Made by a program: the position numbers and the translations under genes
Assembly (NCBI GenBank): GCA_963800275.1
Contig: CAWDAI010000007.1
Location: forward strand, 62,001 to 126,000
Origin: JAFMJV01 sp963800275
Lineage (GTDB): Bacteria > Chloroflexota > Limnocylindria > Limnocylindrales > CSP1-4
Direction of reading: 5' to 3'
Length of the DNA stretch: 64,000 nt
Shown: positions 14,385 to 22,957 of the stretch, piece after piece
How the letters are laid out: every line of letters starts with the position of its first letter
How positions within the stretch are numbered: the stretch's first letter is position 1
The notes under the pieces: model-generated
Seen by the model: the letters and a program-made list of their open reading frames with translations, nothing else
What the model was told of the DNA's origin: nothing
Databases searched by the model: none

Positions 14385-15346
14385 GCCGGGGACCATCCGA
14401 CCCCCGAGGGGTCATCTTCATCGCCCTTGCCGCGGCTGGCTTCGGCACGCTCGGACCGCTGACCCGCTTCGCCGCCGAGGCCGGCTTCACGGCGGTCAGC
14501 TTCGCGCTCTGGCGAGCGATCGCAGCCGTCGTGGCCCTGCTGGCGTTCCTGGCGGTGGGGGTGGCGCTCCAGCGGGTGCCCACGGCCCGCCTGAGGGCCA
14601 TCTCGCGAGTCGAGTACCTCCAACTGCTGACCATGGGCGCCTTCGTGGCGGGCACCACGGTCTCGCTCTTCTTCGCCTTCGAGCGCTCGACCATCGCGAC
14701 CACGCTGATCGTCTTCTATACCTTCCCCTTGTGGGTCGCCATCGCGGCCGTGCCCGTCTTCGGTGAGCATCTCGGCCGCGACAAGCTCATCGCCATCGCC
14801 ATCGCGGGTGCCGGGCTGGTGCTGCTCCTGGCCGCGCCGGGGGCAGGGGAGGGTGTCGATCTCCCCGGCGTGCTCCTGGCGCTGGTGGCATCGTTCTGCC
14901 AGGTGGGCTTCGCGCTCGTGGGCAGCGGTGGCTTTCGCTCGGTACCACCGCTCCAGGCGGCGACCATGCTGCGCGCCTTCGCGCTGGCCATCTATGGACT
15001 CGTGCTCGTGCCGGTCGTCATCGCGGTGGGGCAGGGCGCCACGGTGCTCGATCCACTCGGCGCACCTGGCGCCTGGGCGCTCATCCTCGCAGCCGGCGTG
15101 ATCGGGGCAGCCATCCCGGCAGTGCTGGTCATCGCCGGCTACCGACGGGTGGGGCCCACCCGGGGGGCCGTGCTCATGCTGGTCGAACCGGTCACGGGCG
15201 TGGTGCTGGCCGCCCTCCTCCTCGCGGAGCAGCCGACGTGGTCGCGACTGGTCGGCGGGGTCCTGGTGCTCGTGGGTGCCGCCCTGGTCCAACGGGCCCC
15301 CGTCTCGAGGCCCGGGCCCGATGCGCGCGCGGCGGCAGACCCATAG
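14381..15346 (+). CDS. EamA/DMT-family transporter, apparent CTG start
   Basis: A 321-residue protein with ten hydrophobic helices in two EamA repeats (first repeat from VIFIALAAAGFGTLGPL; second from DLPGVLLALVASFCQVGFAL), typical of drug/metabolite exporters. The frame is open far upstream, but that part is shadow of the preceding gene. No ATG, GTG or TTG lies between the preceding gene's end and the first helix. The CTG at 14381 overlaps the preceding TGA by 4 nt and has GGGAAG about 10 nt upstream, so it is the most likely start. The next in-frame GTG would remove helix 1. The substrate is unknown. Confidence 0.75.
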   Translation: MSRGPSDPRGVIFIALAAAGFGTLGPLTRFAAEAGFTAVSFALWRAIAAVVALLAFLAVGVALQRVPTARLRAISRVEYLQLLTMGAFVAGTTVSLFFAFERSTIATTLIVFYTFPLWVAIAAVPVFGEHLGRDKLIAIAIAGAGLVLLLAAPGAGEGVDLPGVLLALVASFCQVGFALVGSGGFRSVPPLQAATMLRAFALAIYGLVLVPVVIAVGQGATVLDPLGAPGAWALILAAGVIGAAIPAVLVIAGYRRVGPTRGAVLMLVEPVTGVVLAALLLAEQPTWSRLVGGVLVLVGAALVQRAPVSRPGPDARAAADP

Positions 15347-15477
15347 CCAGCCGGTCCCGCCGGTCTCCGCGAGCCTGAGCCAAGTGCGCCTCCGCGCTAA
15401 ACTCGGTGTACTCGCGTCGGAAACACTCGCACCGACCACCAAGTCCGGGCAGTACCGGCAAGCGCCAGGGAGGATCG

Positions 15478-16350
15478 ATGCGCGTTCGCAAAGCAGTGTT
15501 CCCGGCGGCAGGTTGGGGGACCCGCTTCCTGCCCGCCACCAAGGCACAACCCAAGGAGATGCTGCCCTTGGTGGACAAGCCGGTCATCCAATACGCGGTC
15601 GAGGAAGCCGTAGCCGCCGGCATCGAGCAGGTCATCATCGTGACCAGCAGCCAGAAGCGAGCGATCGAGGACCACTTCGATCACAGCTTCGAGCTAGAGC
15701 AGATGCTCGAGCAGAAGGGCGACATCGAGATGCTGCGCCGGGTGCGCCAGATCGGTGACATGGCCCAGGTCAGCTATGTCCGCCAGAAGGAGCAGCTCGG
15801 CCTCGGCCACGCGGTGCTCATGGCCAAGGAGCTGGTCGGCCACGAACCCTTCGCGGTCATCCTCTCCGACGACGTGGTCCAATCGGAACGCTCCTGCATC
15901 GGGCAGCTCATCGACGCCTATCAGCACACCGGCGGCTCGACGCTCGCGGTCATGGAGGTGCCTGCCGAAGAGACGAGTCGTTACGGCATCGTGGACGTCG
16001 ATCCCGACTGGCACGATGCCGACGATCGCCTTAACCGCATCCGGGGCATGGTGGAGAAACCGCCGTCCGATCCGCCCAGCAACAAGGCCATCATCGGGCG
16101 CTACGTGCTCACACCCAAGATCTTCGAGAAGCTCGAGCAGACACAGGCCGGGAGTGGCGGTGAGATCCAGCTGACCGATGCGATCACGGCCCTGATGGAG
16201 GAGCAGGAAGTCTTCTCCTACGCCTTCGAGGGCACCCGCCATGACGCCGGTACCACCATGGGCTGGCTGAAGGCTTCGGTGCAGCTCGCGCTTGACCGCG
16301 AGGATTTCGGGCGCGAGTTCCGCGAGTATCTCTCGGGGATCGATCTGTAG
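15478..16350 (+). CDS. galU: UTP--glucose-1-phosphate uridylyltransferase
   Basis: A 290-residue nucleotidyltransferase making UDP-glucose from UTP and glucose-1-phosphate, the precursor for polysaccharides and glycolipids. The signature loop AAGWGTRFLPATKAQPKEML spans about residues 10-29, VDKPVIQYAVEEA follows, and the downstream EKP motif (MVEKPP) and GRYVL segment are present; the length matches bacterial GalU. AGGGAGG 5 nt upstream of the ATG at 15478 decides the start over the in-frame ATG at 15406. A TAAACT about 75 nt upstream may be its -10 element. The PASTA kinase gene follows in the same direction. Confidence 0.95.
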   Translation: MRVRKAVFPAAGWGTRFLPATKAQPKEMLPLVDKPVIQYAVEEAVAAGIEQVIIVTSSQKRAIEDHFDHSFELEQMLEQKGDIEMLRRVRQIGDMAQVSYVRQKEQLGLGHAVLMAKELVGHEPFAVILSDDVVQSERSCIGQLIDAYQHTGGSTLAVMEVPAEETSRYGIVDVDPDWHDADDRLNRIRGMVEKPPSDPPSNKAIIGRYVLTPKIFEKLEQTQAGSGGEIQLTDAITALMEEQEVFSYAFEGTRHDAGTTMGWLKASVQLALDREDFGREFREYLSGIDL

Positions 16351-16401
16351 TGACGCAGGCCGAGTCCATCGGTCGAACGTGCTGCCCTCTGGGTCGCACG
16401 C

Positions 16402-18228
16402 TTGGCTGAGCTCGGCACGCTCCTTGGCGGCCGCTACCGCCTGACCCAGGTCCTGGGCCAGGGTGGGATGTCGACAATCTTTCGCGCCACCGATGAAAAG
16501 CTCGGCCGCATCGTAGCGGTCAAGATCCTGCGCCCGGAGTACGGCGCGGACGTCCAGTTCGTCGAGCGTTTCGAGCACGAGGCGCAGGCGGCTGCATCGC
16601 TGAGCCACCCCAACATCGTCGCGGTCTACGACTACGGCACCGACAGGGTCGGGCCCTACATCGTGATGGAGCAGGTCTCGGGCGGTGACCTCGCGTCGGC
16701 TCTCGGCAAGCGGGGCTCGCTCCCGCCATCCGCGGCGGCCAACATCGGTCAGCAAGTCGCCGATGCCCTGGCCGCAGCCCATGCCGTCGGTCTCGTCCAC
16801 CGTGACATCAAGCCGAGCAACATCCTGCTCTCGCCTGACGGCCGGGTGCAGGTAGCTGACTTCGGCATCGCCCAGGCCGCTGCCGGATCGCCGATCACGG
16901 CCACCGGCATCACCCTCGGCAGCGTCCTCTACTTCAGCCCCGAGCAGGCCCGCGGCGACACTGCCACTGCGGCCTCGGACATCTACTCGCTGGGCCTGGT
17001 GACGTACGAGATGCTCACCGGCAACCGTGCTTTCAGTGGTGACTCGCCGGCCGCGGTGGCCATGGCTCGACTCTCCGGGGGAGTGCCTTCGCCCATGGCC
17101 GTCCGGGCCGAGGTGCCACCCGCCCTTGATGCGATCGTGCGCTGGTGCCTGTCGCCTGATCCTGTCGCCCGCCCTCGGGCGACCGAGCTGTCGGCCGCGC
17201 TCGCGCGCTATCGGACCGATCCCTCTGGTGCCGCCGCCCTGGCTGCGGCTGGCGCAGCGACGACGGCCGGCCTGCTGCCGCCGAACGGCATGAGCCGGCC
17301 TCCCACGCAGCCGCTCTACGTGGCGCCCAGCGGGGCCGTGCCAGACGGCACCGACAGCGCTCGCTCGGGTCCATGGACCTGGCTGGCTGTGGGGCTGGGC
17401 CTGCTGGTCATCGTGGCTTCGGGCATCCTCCTGTTCCTGCTTTTCAGTGGCATCGGCGAACAGGAGCCCAGCCCGAGCCCCAGCGTGGAACCCACGGTCG
17501 TGCTGGTGCGCACGCCCGACTTCGTGGGTCACGAGGAAGCGGCCGCCCAGGCGCTTGCCGATCGGCGGGGCGTCGTGCTCGAGGTGGCCTACCGGGAGAC
17601 CGTCGAGGTCCGGGCCGGCCTGGTGATCGAGCAGTTCCCGGAGCCGCGGACCGAGGTGCCCACCGGCACGACCGTCCAGCTGACGGTGGCAACGCAGGTG
17701 GAGACCGTCCTCGTCCCGGACGTGCATGGCCTCAGCGAGGCGAACGCGATCTCGCAGTTCCAGGGGTCAGGCCTGCAGCCGGGGGAGCGCACGACCGCGG
17801 CGGATCCACTGCCCGCCGGCTATGTGGTGACCACCGAGCCACGTGCCGGGTCCTCCGTCACCCGCGGCTCTCCCGTCGACTACACGGTCTCCTCCGGCCC
17901 GGCCCACGGCCAGACCCCTGGCCCTGGTGCGACCCCCCGTCCCACGCCCAGGCCGACGCCGGCCACCACGCCCAAGGTCACGCCGACCCCGTTCCCGTCG
18001 GCCAAGACGGTGCTGGTCACCGACTACACCTGCCTCGACCTGAGCGACGCGCGCGAGCATGTGGAGGCGGCGGGGCTGCTCGTCGGTGCGGTCATCCCGG
18101 AAGACCCGGCTCCTGGGGAGGACTGGATCGTGCAGGATCAGTTGCCCAAGCCCGGGGCCTCCATCCCGGTGGGATCGAAGGTGGACCTCATGCTGGGCGA
18201 CCCGCTCGACCCGTTGTCACCATGCTGA
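16402..18228 (+). CDS. Transmembrane Ser/Thr protein kinase with PASTA domains
   Basis: A 608-residue PknB/Stk-type kinase. The cytoplasmic catalytic domain (about 11-270) has the Gly loop LGQGGMSTIF, Lys41 in VAVK, HRDIKPSN at 133-140, DFG at 153-155 and YFSPEQARG. A membrane helix spans about 326-349. The extracellular part carries PASTA repeats at about 366-435 and 436-503, a Thr/Pro-rich linker near 515-540, and a third PASTA repeat to the C-terminus. Such kinases sense peptidoglycan fragments and control envelope synthesis and division. The start is a TTG at 16402, with no obvious Shine-Dalgarno, 51 nt after galU. Confidence 0.93.
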   Translation: MAELGTLLGGRYRLTQVLGQGGMSTIFRATDEKLGRIVAVKILRPEYGADVQFVERFEHEAQAAASLSHPNIVAVYDYGTDRVGPYIVMEQVSGGDLASALGKRGSLPPSAAANIGQQVADALAAAHAVGLVHRDIKPSNILLSPDGRVQVADFGIAQAAAGSPITATGITLGSVLYFSPEQARGDTATAASDIYSLGLVTYEMLTGNRAFSGDSPAAVAMARLSGGVPSPMAVRAEVPPALDAIVRWCLSPDPVARPRATELSAALARYRTDPSGAAALAAAGAATTAGLLPPNGMSRPPTQPLYVAPSGAVPDGTDSARSGPWTWLAVGLGLLVIVASGILLFLLFSGIGEQEPSPSPSVEPTVVLVRTPDFVGHEEAAAQALADRRGVVLEVAYRETVEVRAGLVIEQFPEPRTEVPTGTTVQLTVATQVETVLVPDVHGLSEANAISQFQGSGLQPGERTTAADPLPAGYVVTTEPRAGSSVTRGSPVDYTVSSGPAHGQTPGPGATPRPTPRPTPATTPKVTPTPFPSAKTVLVTDYTCLDLSDAREHVEAAGLLVGAVIPEDPAPGEDWIVQDQLPKPGASIPVGSKVDLMLGDPLDPLSPC

Positions 18229-18254
18229 CCCGGCTCCCGACTTCCCGCTGAGCC

Positions 18255-18755
18255 GTGTCCATCTTCGACGGCACGCGCGAGACCTCGACGCCGCCCTCGT
18301 GGCGTTGTCCGCACTGCCGCACCCTGCAGGCCGAGTCGTCGCGTTGCTGGCGCTGCGCGCGCTCCGCGGTCAACTGCTCAACCTGCCGCCACTTTCGCCG
18401 CGCCGTGGTCAGCGACCTCGGCTACTGCGCGCTGGAGCGGACGCGGACCCCACTCGGTGGCGAGGAGGTTCGCGGCTGCTGGGAGCCCCCACGGCCAGCC
18501 AGCTCGGCCACGGGCCTGTTCGCTGGCCTCGAGGCGAGCCAGGCGATCGAACCGGCCGACCCTGCCCCGCCGTCTCCAGCGACCACGGCCACGGCCCGGC
18601 CGGCGGGATCGCGGTCGTCCCGTCCACCACTCCTCTCGCTGGAGGCTGCCGCCTGGAGGGAACCGCCGAGTGGTGAGTTGGTGGAGGCTCCGCGCGTCGA
18701 GCCGAGTGGACGGCTGATGTCGGAGATCGCCCGCCGCCTGTCCCCGGGCGACTGA
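18255..18755 (+). CDS. Cys-rich zinc-ribbon-like protein of unknown function
   Basis: A 166-residue soluble protein with two Cys clusters at the N-terminus: CPHC at 18-21 paired with CWRC at 31-34 (a zinc-ribbon spacing), then CSTC at 41-44 with a further Cys in DLGYCAL and another in GCWEP. The C-terminal two thirds is Ala/Pro/Ser-rich and probably disordered. No family is recognised. The GTG start at 18255 lies 26 nt after the PASTA kinase gene; co-transcription is possible. It ends 7 nt before the end of a convergent gene. Confidence 0.5.
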   Translation: MSIFDGTRETSTPPSWRCPHCRTLQAESSRCWRCARSAVNCSTCRHFRRAVVSDLGYCALERTRTPLGGEEVRGCWEPPRPASSATGLFAGLEASQAIEPADPAPPSPATTATARPAGSRSSRPPLLSLEAAAWREPPSGELVEAPRVEPSGRLMSEIARRLSPGD

Positions 18756-18762
18756 GGAGCGC

Positions 18763-19518
18763 CTACTGCAGCTCGATCTCCGCGTCCACCGTGCGAGACT
18801 TGCCCGAGTCGGGCGAAGTGGCCGTCACCGACAGCAGCAGCTGGTCCGTCGTGGAGCTGCTGGCCGCAACGGTGGGTTTCCAAACGGCCTTGCCCCGCGC
18901 GTCGGTGTAGATGCTGTCGGAGATGGTGATGCGGTCCGCGCCGCCAAGACCGAAGTCCACCACCACATCACCGAGCGGCTTACCATTCTCGTTGGTGATC
19001 GTAGCCCTGATCTTGATCTTGGCGGGTAGCGACGCTCGCTTGACCTTGGGGAGGCGCTTGAGCTTGATGATCGGCCGGCCATCCAACCGCGTGACGTGGA
19101 CCTCGGCGGACCGCGGGACGCCGGCCTCGTCCACCGAGGTCGCCACGATCTTGTTGTCCACGTTGCGCTTGAGCTTGATGACCGTATCGAAGGTCCCGCT
19201 CGGTCCCACGCGCTCCTTCCGCTTGTAGCCGTTGGTCGCGTTCCTGATCAGCACCTCGGCGCCGACCTCCGATGTGCCCTCCACGGTGACCGTCGCGTCG
19301 TACACCTCAGCCTTGTCCTTCGGGGCCGTGATGGCCAGCTCGGGGGCCTCGCGATCGACGGTGATGAGCACGGGCTCCGACGAGGGGCCCGGACCGTTGA
19401 GACCGTACAGCACCGCCGTGATCTCGTTGAGACCTTCGGCCACCCGCACCGACGGGACGACGACGGTACCGCCGGTCTTGGGCTGCTCGACCTGGCCCAG
19501 CGGATCGAGCCCACGCAT
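18763..19518 (-). CDS. C-terminal part of a frameshifted secreted protein with Ig-like domains
   Basis: This 251-codon frame begins abruptly and continues, in another frame, the protein whose N-terminus is encoded at 19930-19540. It contains two beta-rich segments: an Ig-like/filamin-type repeat (VDREAPELAITAPKD...VTVEGTSEVG) and a C-terminal Big-type repeat (KIKIRATITNENGKPLGDVVVDF) ending in LLLSVTATSPDSGKSR. These resemble the bacterial Ig-like domains of surface proteins. The ATG at 19518 is probably an internal Met, not a real start. Function beyond a surface or exported protein is unknown. Confidence 0.6.
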   Translation of the reverse strand: MRGLDPLGQVEQPKTGGTVVVPSVRVAEGLNEITAVLYGLNGPGPSSEPVLITVDREAPELAITAPKDKAEVYDATVTVEGTSEVGAEVLIRNATNGYKRKERVGPSGTFDTVIKLKRNVDNKIVATSVDEAGVPRSAEVHVTRLDGRPIIKLKRLPKVKRASLPAKIKIRATITNENGKPLGDVVVDFGLGGADRITISDSIYTDARGKAVWKPTVAASSSTTDQLLLSVTATSPDSGKSRTVDAEIELQ

Positions 19519-19930
19519 GATGACCGAGCCTGAGGTACTTGCGCTTGACCGCCGTCTCCTCCGGGACCTCGACGGTCACGGGGAAGTCGAGCTCGCGCGT
19601 GGTCTTGCCGGAGATGGGGTTCACGATGCGGGGCTGTGCCTCGGGTAGGCCGCCGCCCGGATCGGATGGGGCCGGTGATGGCGACGTACCCTCGGCCTCG
19701 ACTGCCGGTGTGTCCACGGGTTCGCTGGGGCTGACCATGGCCAGGCTGATCGCCGCCACGATCGACAGGATCACCAGGGCCATGCCGCCCCAACGGATCG
19801 GTGAGACCGCCTGTCCATCGTCCGGCCGTTTACGCCTGCTGGAACCCTGGCGCCGAGTCGACGACGACGGAGAGGAGGCGGTAGCCATGCGACGACTGGG
19901 CGGTCGAGTTCGTGAAGTCACGTCGTCCAT
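19307..19930 (-). CDS. N-terminal part of the same frameshifted membrane-anchored protein
   Basis: From the ATG at 19930 (preceded by GGGGGA) this frame encodes a basic cytoplasmic segment, one membrane helix (MALVILSIVAAISLAMV, about residues 48-64), a Pro/Ser-rich linker and the start of an extracellular beta domain (PVTVEVPEETAVKRKY). Meaningful coding ends near 19540; the rest of the frame to 19307 is out of register with the Ig-like domains that follow. A shift near 19535-19548 joins the two parts into one protein of roughly 390 residues. A sequencing indel is as likely as a true mutation. Confidence 0.55.
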   Translation of the reverse strand: MDDVTSRTRPPSRRMATASSPSSSTRRQGSSRRKRPDDGQAVSPIRWGGMALVILSIVAAISLAMVSPSEPVDTPAVEAEGTSPSPAPSDPGGGLPEAQPRIVNPISGKTTRELDFPVTVEVPEETAVKRKYLRLGHHAWARSAGPGRAAQDRRYRRRPVGAGGRRSQRDHGGAVRSQRSGPLVGARAHHRRSRGPRAGHHGPEGQG

Positions 19931-19950
19931 TCCCCCAGATTGTGGCACGC

Positions 19951-19957
19951 TACCCTA
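19951..19957. promoter_or_regulatory. Overlapping back-to-back -10 elements (TACCCTA)
   Basis: TACCCT on the + strand (19951-19956) and TAGGGT on the - strand (19957-19952) share five bases, so one site can act as -10 for both divergent genes (starts at 19994 and 19930). Symmetric overlapping -10 elements are known in bacteria. Use of this one is inferred. Confidence 0.4.
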
Positions 19958-19993
19958 GAACGCCCACGTCAGGGGGGTCGGAGAAGGAAGCGC

Positions 19994-20407
19994 GTGAACT
20001 CAGACCATCGAGGCGTGCCGTCAAGTCGTGACCGAGCACGCCGCTCGAATGCGATCGGCAGTACGCCACCGCCACCGCCACCCGGGCCTGTCGCCCGTGT
20101 CTCCCCGCGCATGCCCAGCGCCGATGTGGCCGCGACCCAGCTCGACGCTCTTCGTCCGGGCATCCCCTTCGGGCTGCCCAGCCTGCGTCGCAACGTCTGC
20201 CTCCACTTCTACATGACCGGCCCACGCGGGCCGATCCCGGTGCACACGCCACATCTGCTCAAGGCGTACATGCGCCAGGACGGCACCATCGCCCGTTGCC
20301 AGGTGCGCGGCGGTGTCCACCTCGATGGTGGTTACGTCACTGACGTGTGCCTGTCCGCTCGCTTCAACCAGTGCGTCTTCTACGAGGAAGAGATCGCCGC
20401 GTTCTGA
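19994..20407 (+). CDS. Conserved-looking 137-residue protein with four cysteines
   Basis: The first 45 residues are basic and Pro-rich (PPPPPPGP) and probably disordered. The rest is compact and contains NVCLHFYMTGPRGPIPVHT, ARCQVRGG, YVTDVCLSARF and NQCVFYEEE, with four cysteines spread over about 65 residues that could form a metal or Fe-S site. No family is recognised. GAAGGA about 6 nt upstream supports the GTG at 19994. The stop is 1 nt before the GTG of folC, so it is co-transcribed with the folate genes; a role in that pathway is only guilt by association. Confidence 0.6.
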   Translation: MNSDHRGVPSSRDRARRSNAIGSTPPPPPPGPVARVSPRMPSADVAATQLDALRPGIPFGLPSLRRNVCLHFYMTGPRGPIPVHTPHLLKAYMRQDGTIARCQVRGGVHLDGGYVTDVCLSARFNQCVFYEEEIAAF

Positions 20408-20408
20408 C

Positions 20409-21728
20409 GTGAGCTCAGACACCCTTCGGCGGATCCGGACGCGCGGCCACATCGGCATCCGGCTCGGGCTGGGCCGTATGCGGGCGCTGCTAGCGGGCCT
20501 GGGCGATCCACAGTGGGCACTCCATGGTGTGCTCATCGGCGGCACCAATGGCAAAGGCAGCGTGGCCGCGATGGTGGCGGGTGCGCTGGGAGCGGCCGGC
20601 TATCGCACCGGCCAGTCGCCCAGTCCTCATCTGCACAGCTATCGTGAGCGCCTGACCGTCGATGGCCGGCCCATCGAGCCCGCCGACCTGGAGCCATTGC
20701 TGGCGGAGGTCCTCGCAGCCAGCACGCCCGGGGAAGACGAGTTCGGCCCGGCCACGGAGTTCGAGCTGATGACGGCCGCCGCCTACCTCTGGGCCGCTCG
20801 TTCGGATGTCGAGGTGATGGTCATGGAGGTCGGCCTTGGCGGGCGCCTCGATGCATCCAACACCTGGGATGCGGAGGTCGCCGCCATCACCGGCGTCGGT
20901 CTCGATCACGAGGAGTACCTGGGTCACACCGTCGAGGCCATCGCCGCCGAGAAGGCCGCCATCATCAAGCCCGGAGCACGCGCGGTCACCGGTGCTGCAG
21001 GGCCAGCGCTCGATGTGATCCGCGAGCACGCGCGTGCGCTGTCGGTGCCGTTGGCGGTCTGTCCTCCGCTGCGCGTACGTTCGATGGACCGGGCTGGTCT
21101 GCTGCTCGAGCACGATCGGGCCGGGCTCCTGCGCATCCCGTTGCTGGGCCGGTTCCAGGCAGCCAACGCGGCCGTGGCCGTGGGCATCGTGGACGCGCTC
21201 GGCGCGTCCGGTGTGGCCCAGGTGTCCGATGCGGATCTGCGGGCTGGCCTGGGGGCGACGCGATGGCCGGGGCGCCTGGAGCTGCTCGACATCGATGGCC
21301 TGGTGGCGATCCTCGATGGCGCGCACAATCCCGATGGCATGGCCGCGCTCGCGGCCACCATCGACGAGCTCGCGTCGGAGCTGCCGGCCGGTCCGGCCAC
21401 CCTGCTGCTGGGCGTGATGCGCGACAAGGAGGTGGACTCCATGCTCGCCGCCCTGTCGCGTGCGGAGCGCCTGCGCGATGCGCACTGCCTGACCACGGTC
21501 GTCCCGGAGTCGGAGCGGGCCCTGCCTGCGGATGAGCTCGCGATCCGCTGGCTTGCGGCCACCGGACGGGCAGCCACGGCGGTCTCCCGCGCCGATCTCG
21601 CGCTCGAGCAAGCCCTCGCGCTCGCCGCCCGTGAGAACGGGCCACTGGTGATCGCGGGCTCGCTCTACCTCGTCGGTCAGTTGCGGGCGCGCCTCGTGCC
21701 CGGGACCATCACCGACGAGCAGGGTTGA
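20409..21728 (+). CDS. folC: Bifunctional dihydrofolate/folylpolyglutamate synthase
   Basis: A 439-residue Mur-ligase-family enzyme adding glutamate to dihydropteroate and to folates. The ATP-binding loop GTNGKGS is at about 45-51, followed by PSPHLHSYRERLTVDG (the omega-loop/substrate region). EVGLGGRLDASN and GLDHEEYLG mark the central domain and LDGAHNPDGM the C-terminal domain. The GTG at 20409 is chosen because it follows the preceding stop by 1 nt and gives the normal family length; the frame is open further upstream. folP starts 4 nt after its stop. Confidence 0.93.
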   Translation: MSSDTLRRIRTRGHIGIRLGLGRMRALLAGLGDPQWALHGVLIGGTNGKGSVAAMVAGALGAAGYRTGQSPSPHLHSYRERLTVDGRPIEPADLEPLLAEVLAASTPGEDEFGPATEFELMTAAAYLWAARSDVEVMVMEVGLGGRLDASNTWDAEVAAITGVGLDHEEYLGHTVEAIAAEKAAIIKPGARAVTGAAGPALDVIREHARALSVPLAVCPPLRVRSMDRAGLLLEHDRAGLLRIPLLGRFQAANAAVAVGIVDALGASGVAQVSDADLRAGLGATRWPGRLELLDIDGLVAILDGAHNPDGMAALAATIDELASELPAGPATLLLGVMRDKEVDSMLAALSRAERLRDAHCLTTVVPESERALPADELAIRWLAATGRAATAVSRADLALEQALALAARENGPLVIAGSLYLVGQLRARLVPGTITDEQG

Positions 21729-21732
21729 GCGG

Positions 21733-22572
21733 ATGCGCGTCCGCGACCTGGAGATGCGCTTCGGAGAACGCACCTACGTCATGGGCATCGTCAACGTGAC
21801 GCCCGACTCATTCAGCGGGGACGGGCTGCTGTCCGAGGGTTCGCCCCTGCCGACCGCGGTGACGCGGGCCGAGCAGATGGTGGGAGAGGGTGCGGACATC
21901 ATCGACGTCGGCGGTGAGTCCACGCGTCCGGGTCACGCGCCGGTGGATGTGGTGGCCGAGCTCGAGCGTGTCGTGGCCGTCGTGGCGGCGATCCGCAGCC
22001 GGCTGCCGGGCGTGCCCATCAGCATCGACACCACGAAGCCGGCGGTAGCCTCGGCTGCGCTCCAGGCGGGCGCCGACATCATCAATGACGTCGCCGCCGT
22101 GACCCGGCAGGCGGCCCTGGCGCCGGTGGCCGCGGCACATGGTGTGCCCTACATCCTGATGCACAGCCGAACCCGGTCCCACTATCACGACGTCGTGGCC
22201 GAGGTGGTGGCGGACCTGGCCGGAGCATTGGGCCGGGCCGAGGAGCTCGGCTGCATGCCTGAGTCCCTGATCGTCGATCCGGGTATCGGCTTCGGCAAGA
22301 CCGCCCAGCAGAACCTGGTCCTGCTGGGCGGTCTGTCCGCGCTCCGCTCGCTGGGCTGTCCGATCCTGCTCGGCACCAGTCGCAAGTCGACCATCGGCGC
22401 CGTGCTCGACCTGCCGGTCGATCAGCGCCTGGAGGGCACACTGGCCACGACGGCCCTGGGGATCGCCGCCGGTGCCGACATCGTGCGTGTCCACGACGTG
22501 GCGGCCAACGTGCGCACCGCACGCATGAGCGATGCCATCATCCGGGGTGGCTGGACAGGAGCACAGCGATGA
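21733..22572 (+). CDS. folP: Dihydropteroate synthase
   Basis: A 279-residue TIM-barrel enzyme joining p-aminobenzoate to the pterin pyrophosphate. Signatures are GIVNVTPDSFS at about 18-28, DVGGESTRPG, SIDTTKP, GADIINDVAA, and the C-terminal LGTSRKS and RVHDV. The loop after strand 5 reads MHSRTRSHYHDVV rather than the common MHMxGxPxTMQ, a moderate deviation near the active site. It is the middle gene of folC-folP-folB with 4- and 16-nt gaps. No folK is present in the cluster. Confidence 0.93.
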   Translation: MRVRDLEMRFGERTYVMGIVNVTPDSFSGDGLLSEGSPLPTAVTRAEQMVGEGADIIDVGGESTRPGHAPVDVVAELERVVAVVAAIRSRLPGVPISIDTTKPAVASAALQAGADIINDVAAVTRQAALAPVAAAHGVPYILMHSRTRSHYHDVVAEVVADLAGALGRAEELGCMPESLIVDPGIGFGKTAQQNLVLLGGLSALRSLGCPILLGTSRKSTIGAVLDLPVDQRLEGTLATTALGIAAGADIVRVHDVAANVRTARMSDAIIRGGWTGAQR

Positions 22573-22588
22573 CCGCGGGAGGAATGCC

Positions 22589-22948
22589 ATGGACCGGATC
22601 ACCCTCAGCTCGATGCGCTACGAAGGGCACCTGGGCGCGTCCGACGAAGAGCGGCTCTTGCCGCAGATGCTGGAGGTGGACCTGGTGCTCGAGGCCGACC
22701 TGGCTGCCGCTGCGAAGTCGGACGACCTAGCCGATACGATCGACTACGGCCCCTTCGTGGCCCTGACCGAGCGGACCGTCGAGGGCGGCAACTTCCGCCT
22801 GCTGGAGGGGCTGGCCGGTGCTCTTGCGCGCGACGTCCTCGCGGCCGACGCCCGGATCCTCTCGGTCAACGTACGGGTGCGGAAGCTGGCGGTGCCGCTG
22901 GACGTGGCCATGGACCACGTGGAAGTGGAGATCCGGCACGGCCGCTGA
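22589..22948 (+). CDS. folB: Dihydroneopterin aldolase
   Basis: A 119-residue FolB that converts dihydroneopterin to 6-hydroxymethyl-dihydropterin. The N-terminal motif GHLGASDEERLLPQ carries the conserved Glu of the pterin pocket, TIDYG is the usual mid-protein motif, and VRKLAVPLD contains the catalytic Lys. The ATG at 22589 is preceded by GGGAGGAAT, and a longer reading would overlap folP. It is the last gene of the folate operon, ending 9 nt before the convergent htrA gene. The usual partner folK must lie elsewhere. Confidence 0.93.
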   Translation: MDRITLSSMRYEGHLGASDEERLLPQMLEVDLVLEADLAAAAKSDDLADTIDYGPFVALTERTVEGGNFRLLEGLAGALARDVLAADARILSVNVRVRKLAVPLDVAMDHVEVEIRHGR

Positions 22949-22957
22949 CCCGCCGGC

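Noticed and set aside
15694..17727. 677-codon open frame on the minus strand opposite galU and the PASTA kinase
   Set aside because: The sense strand encodes GalU and kinase with all motifs; the antisense product has no recognisable domain.
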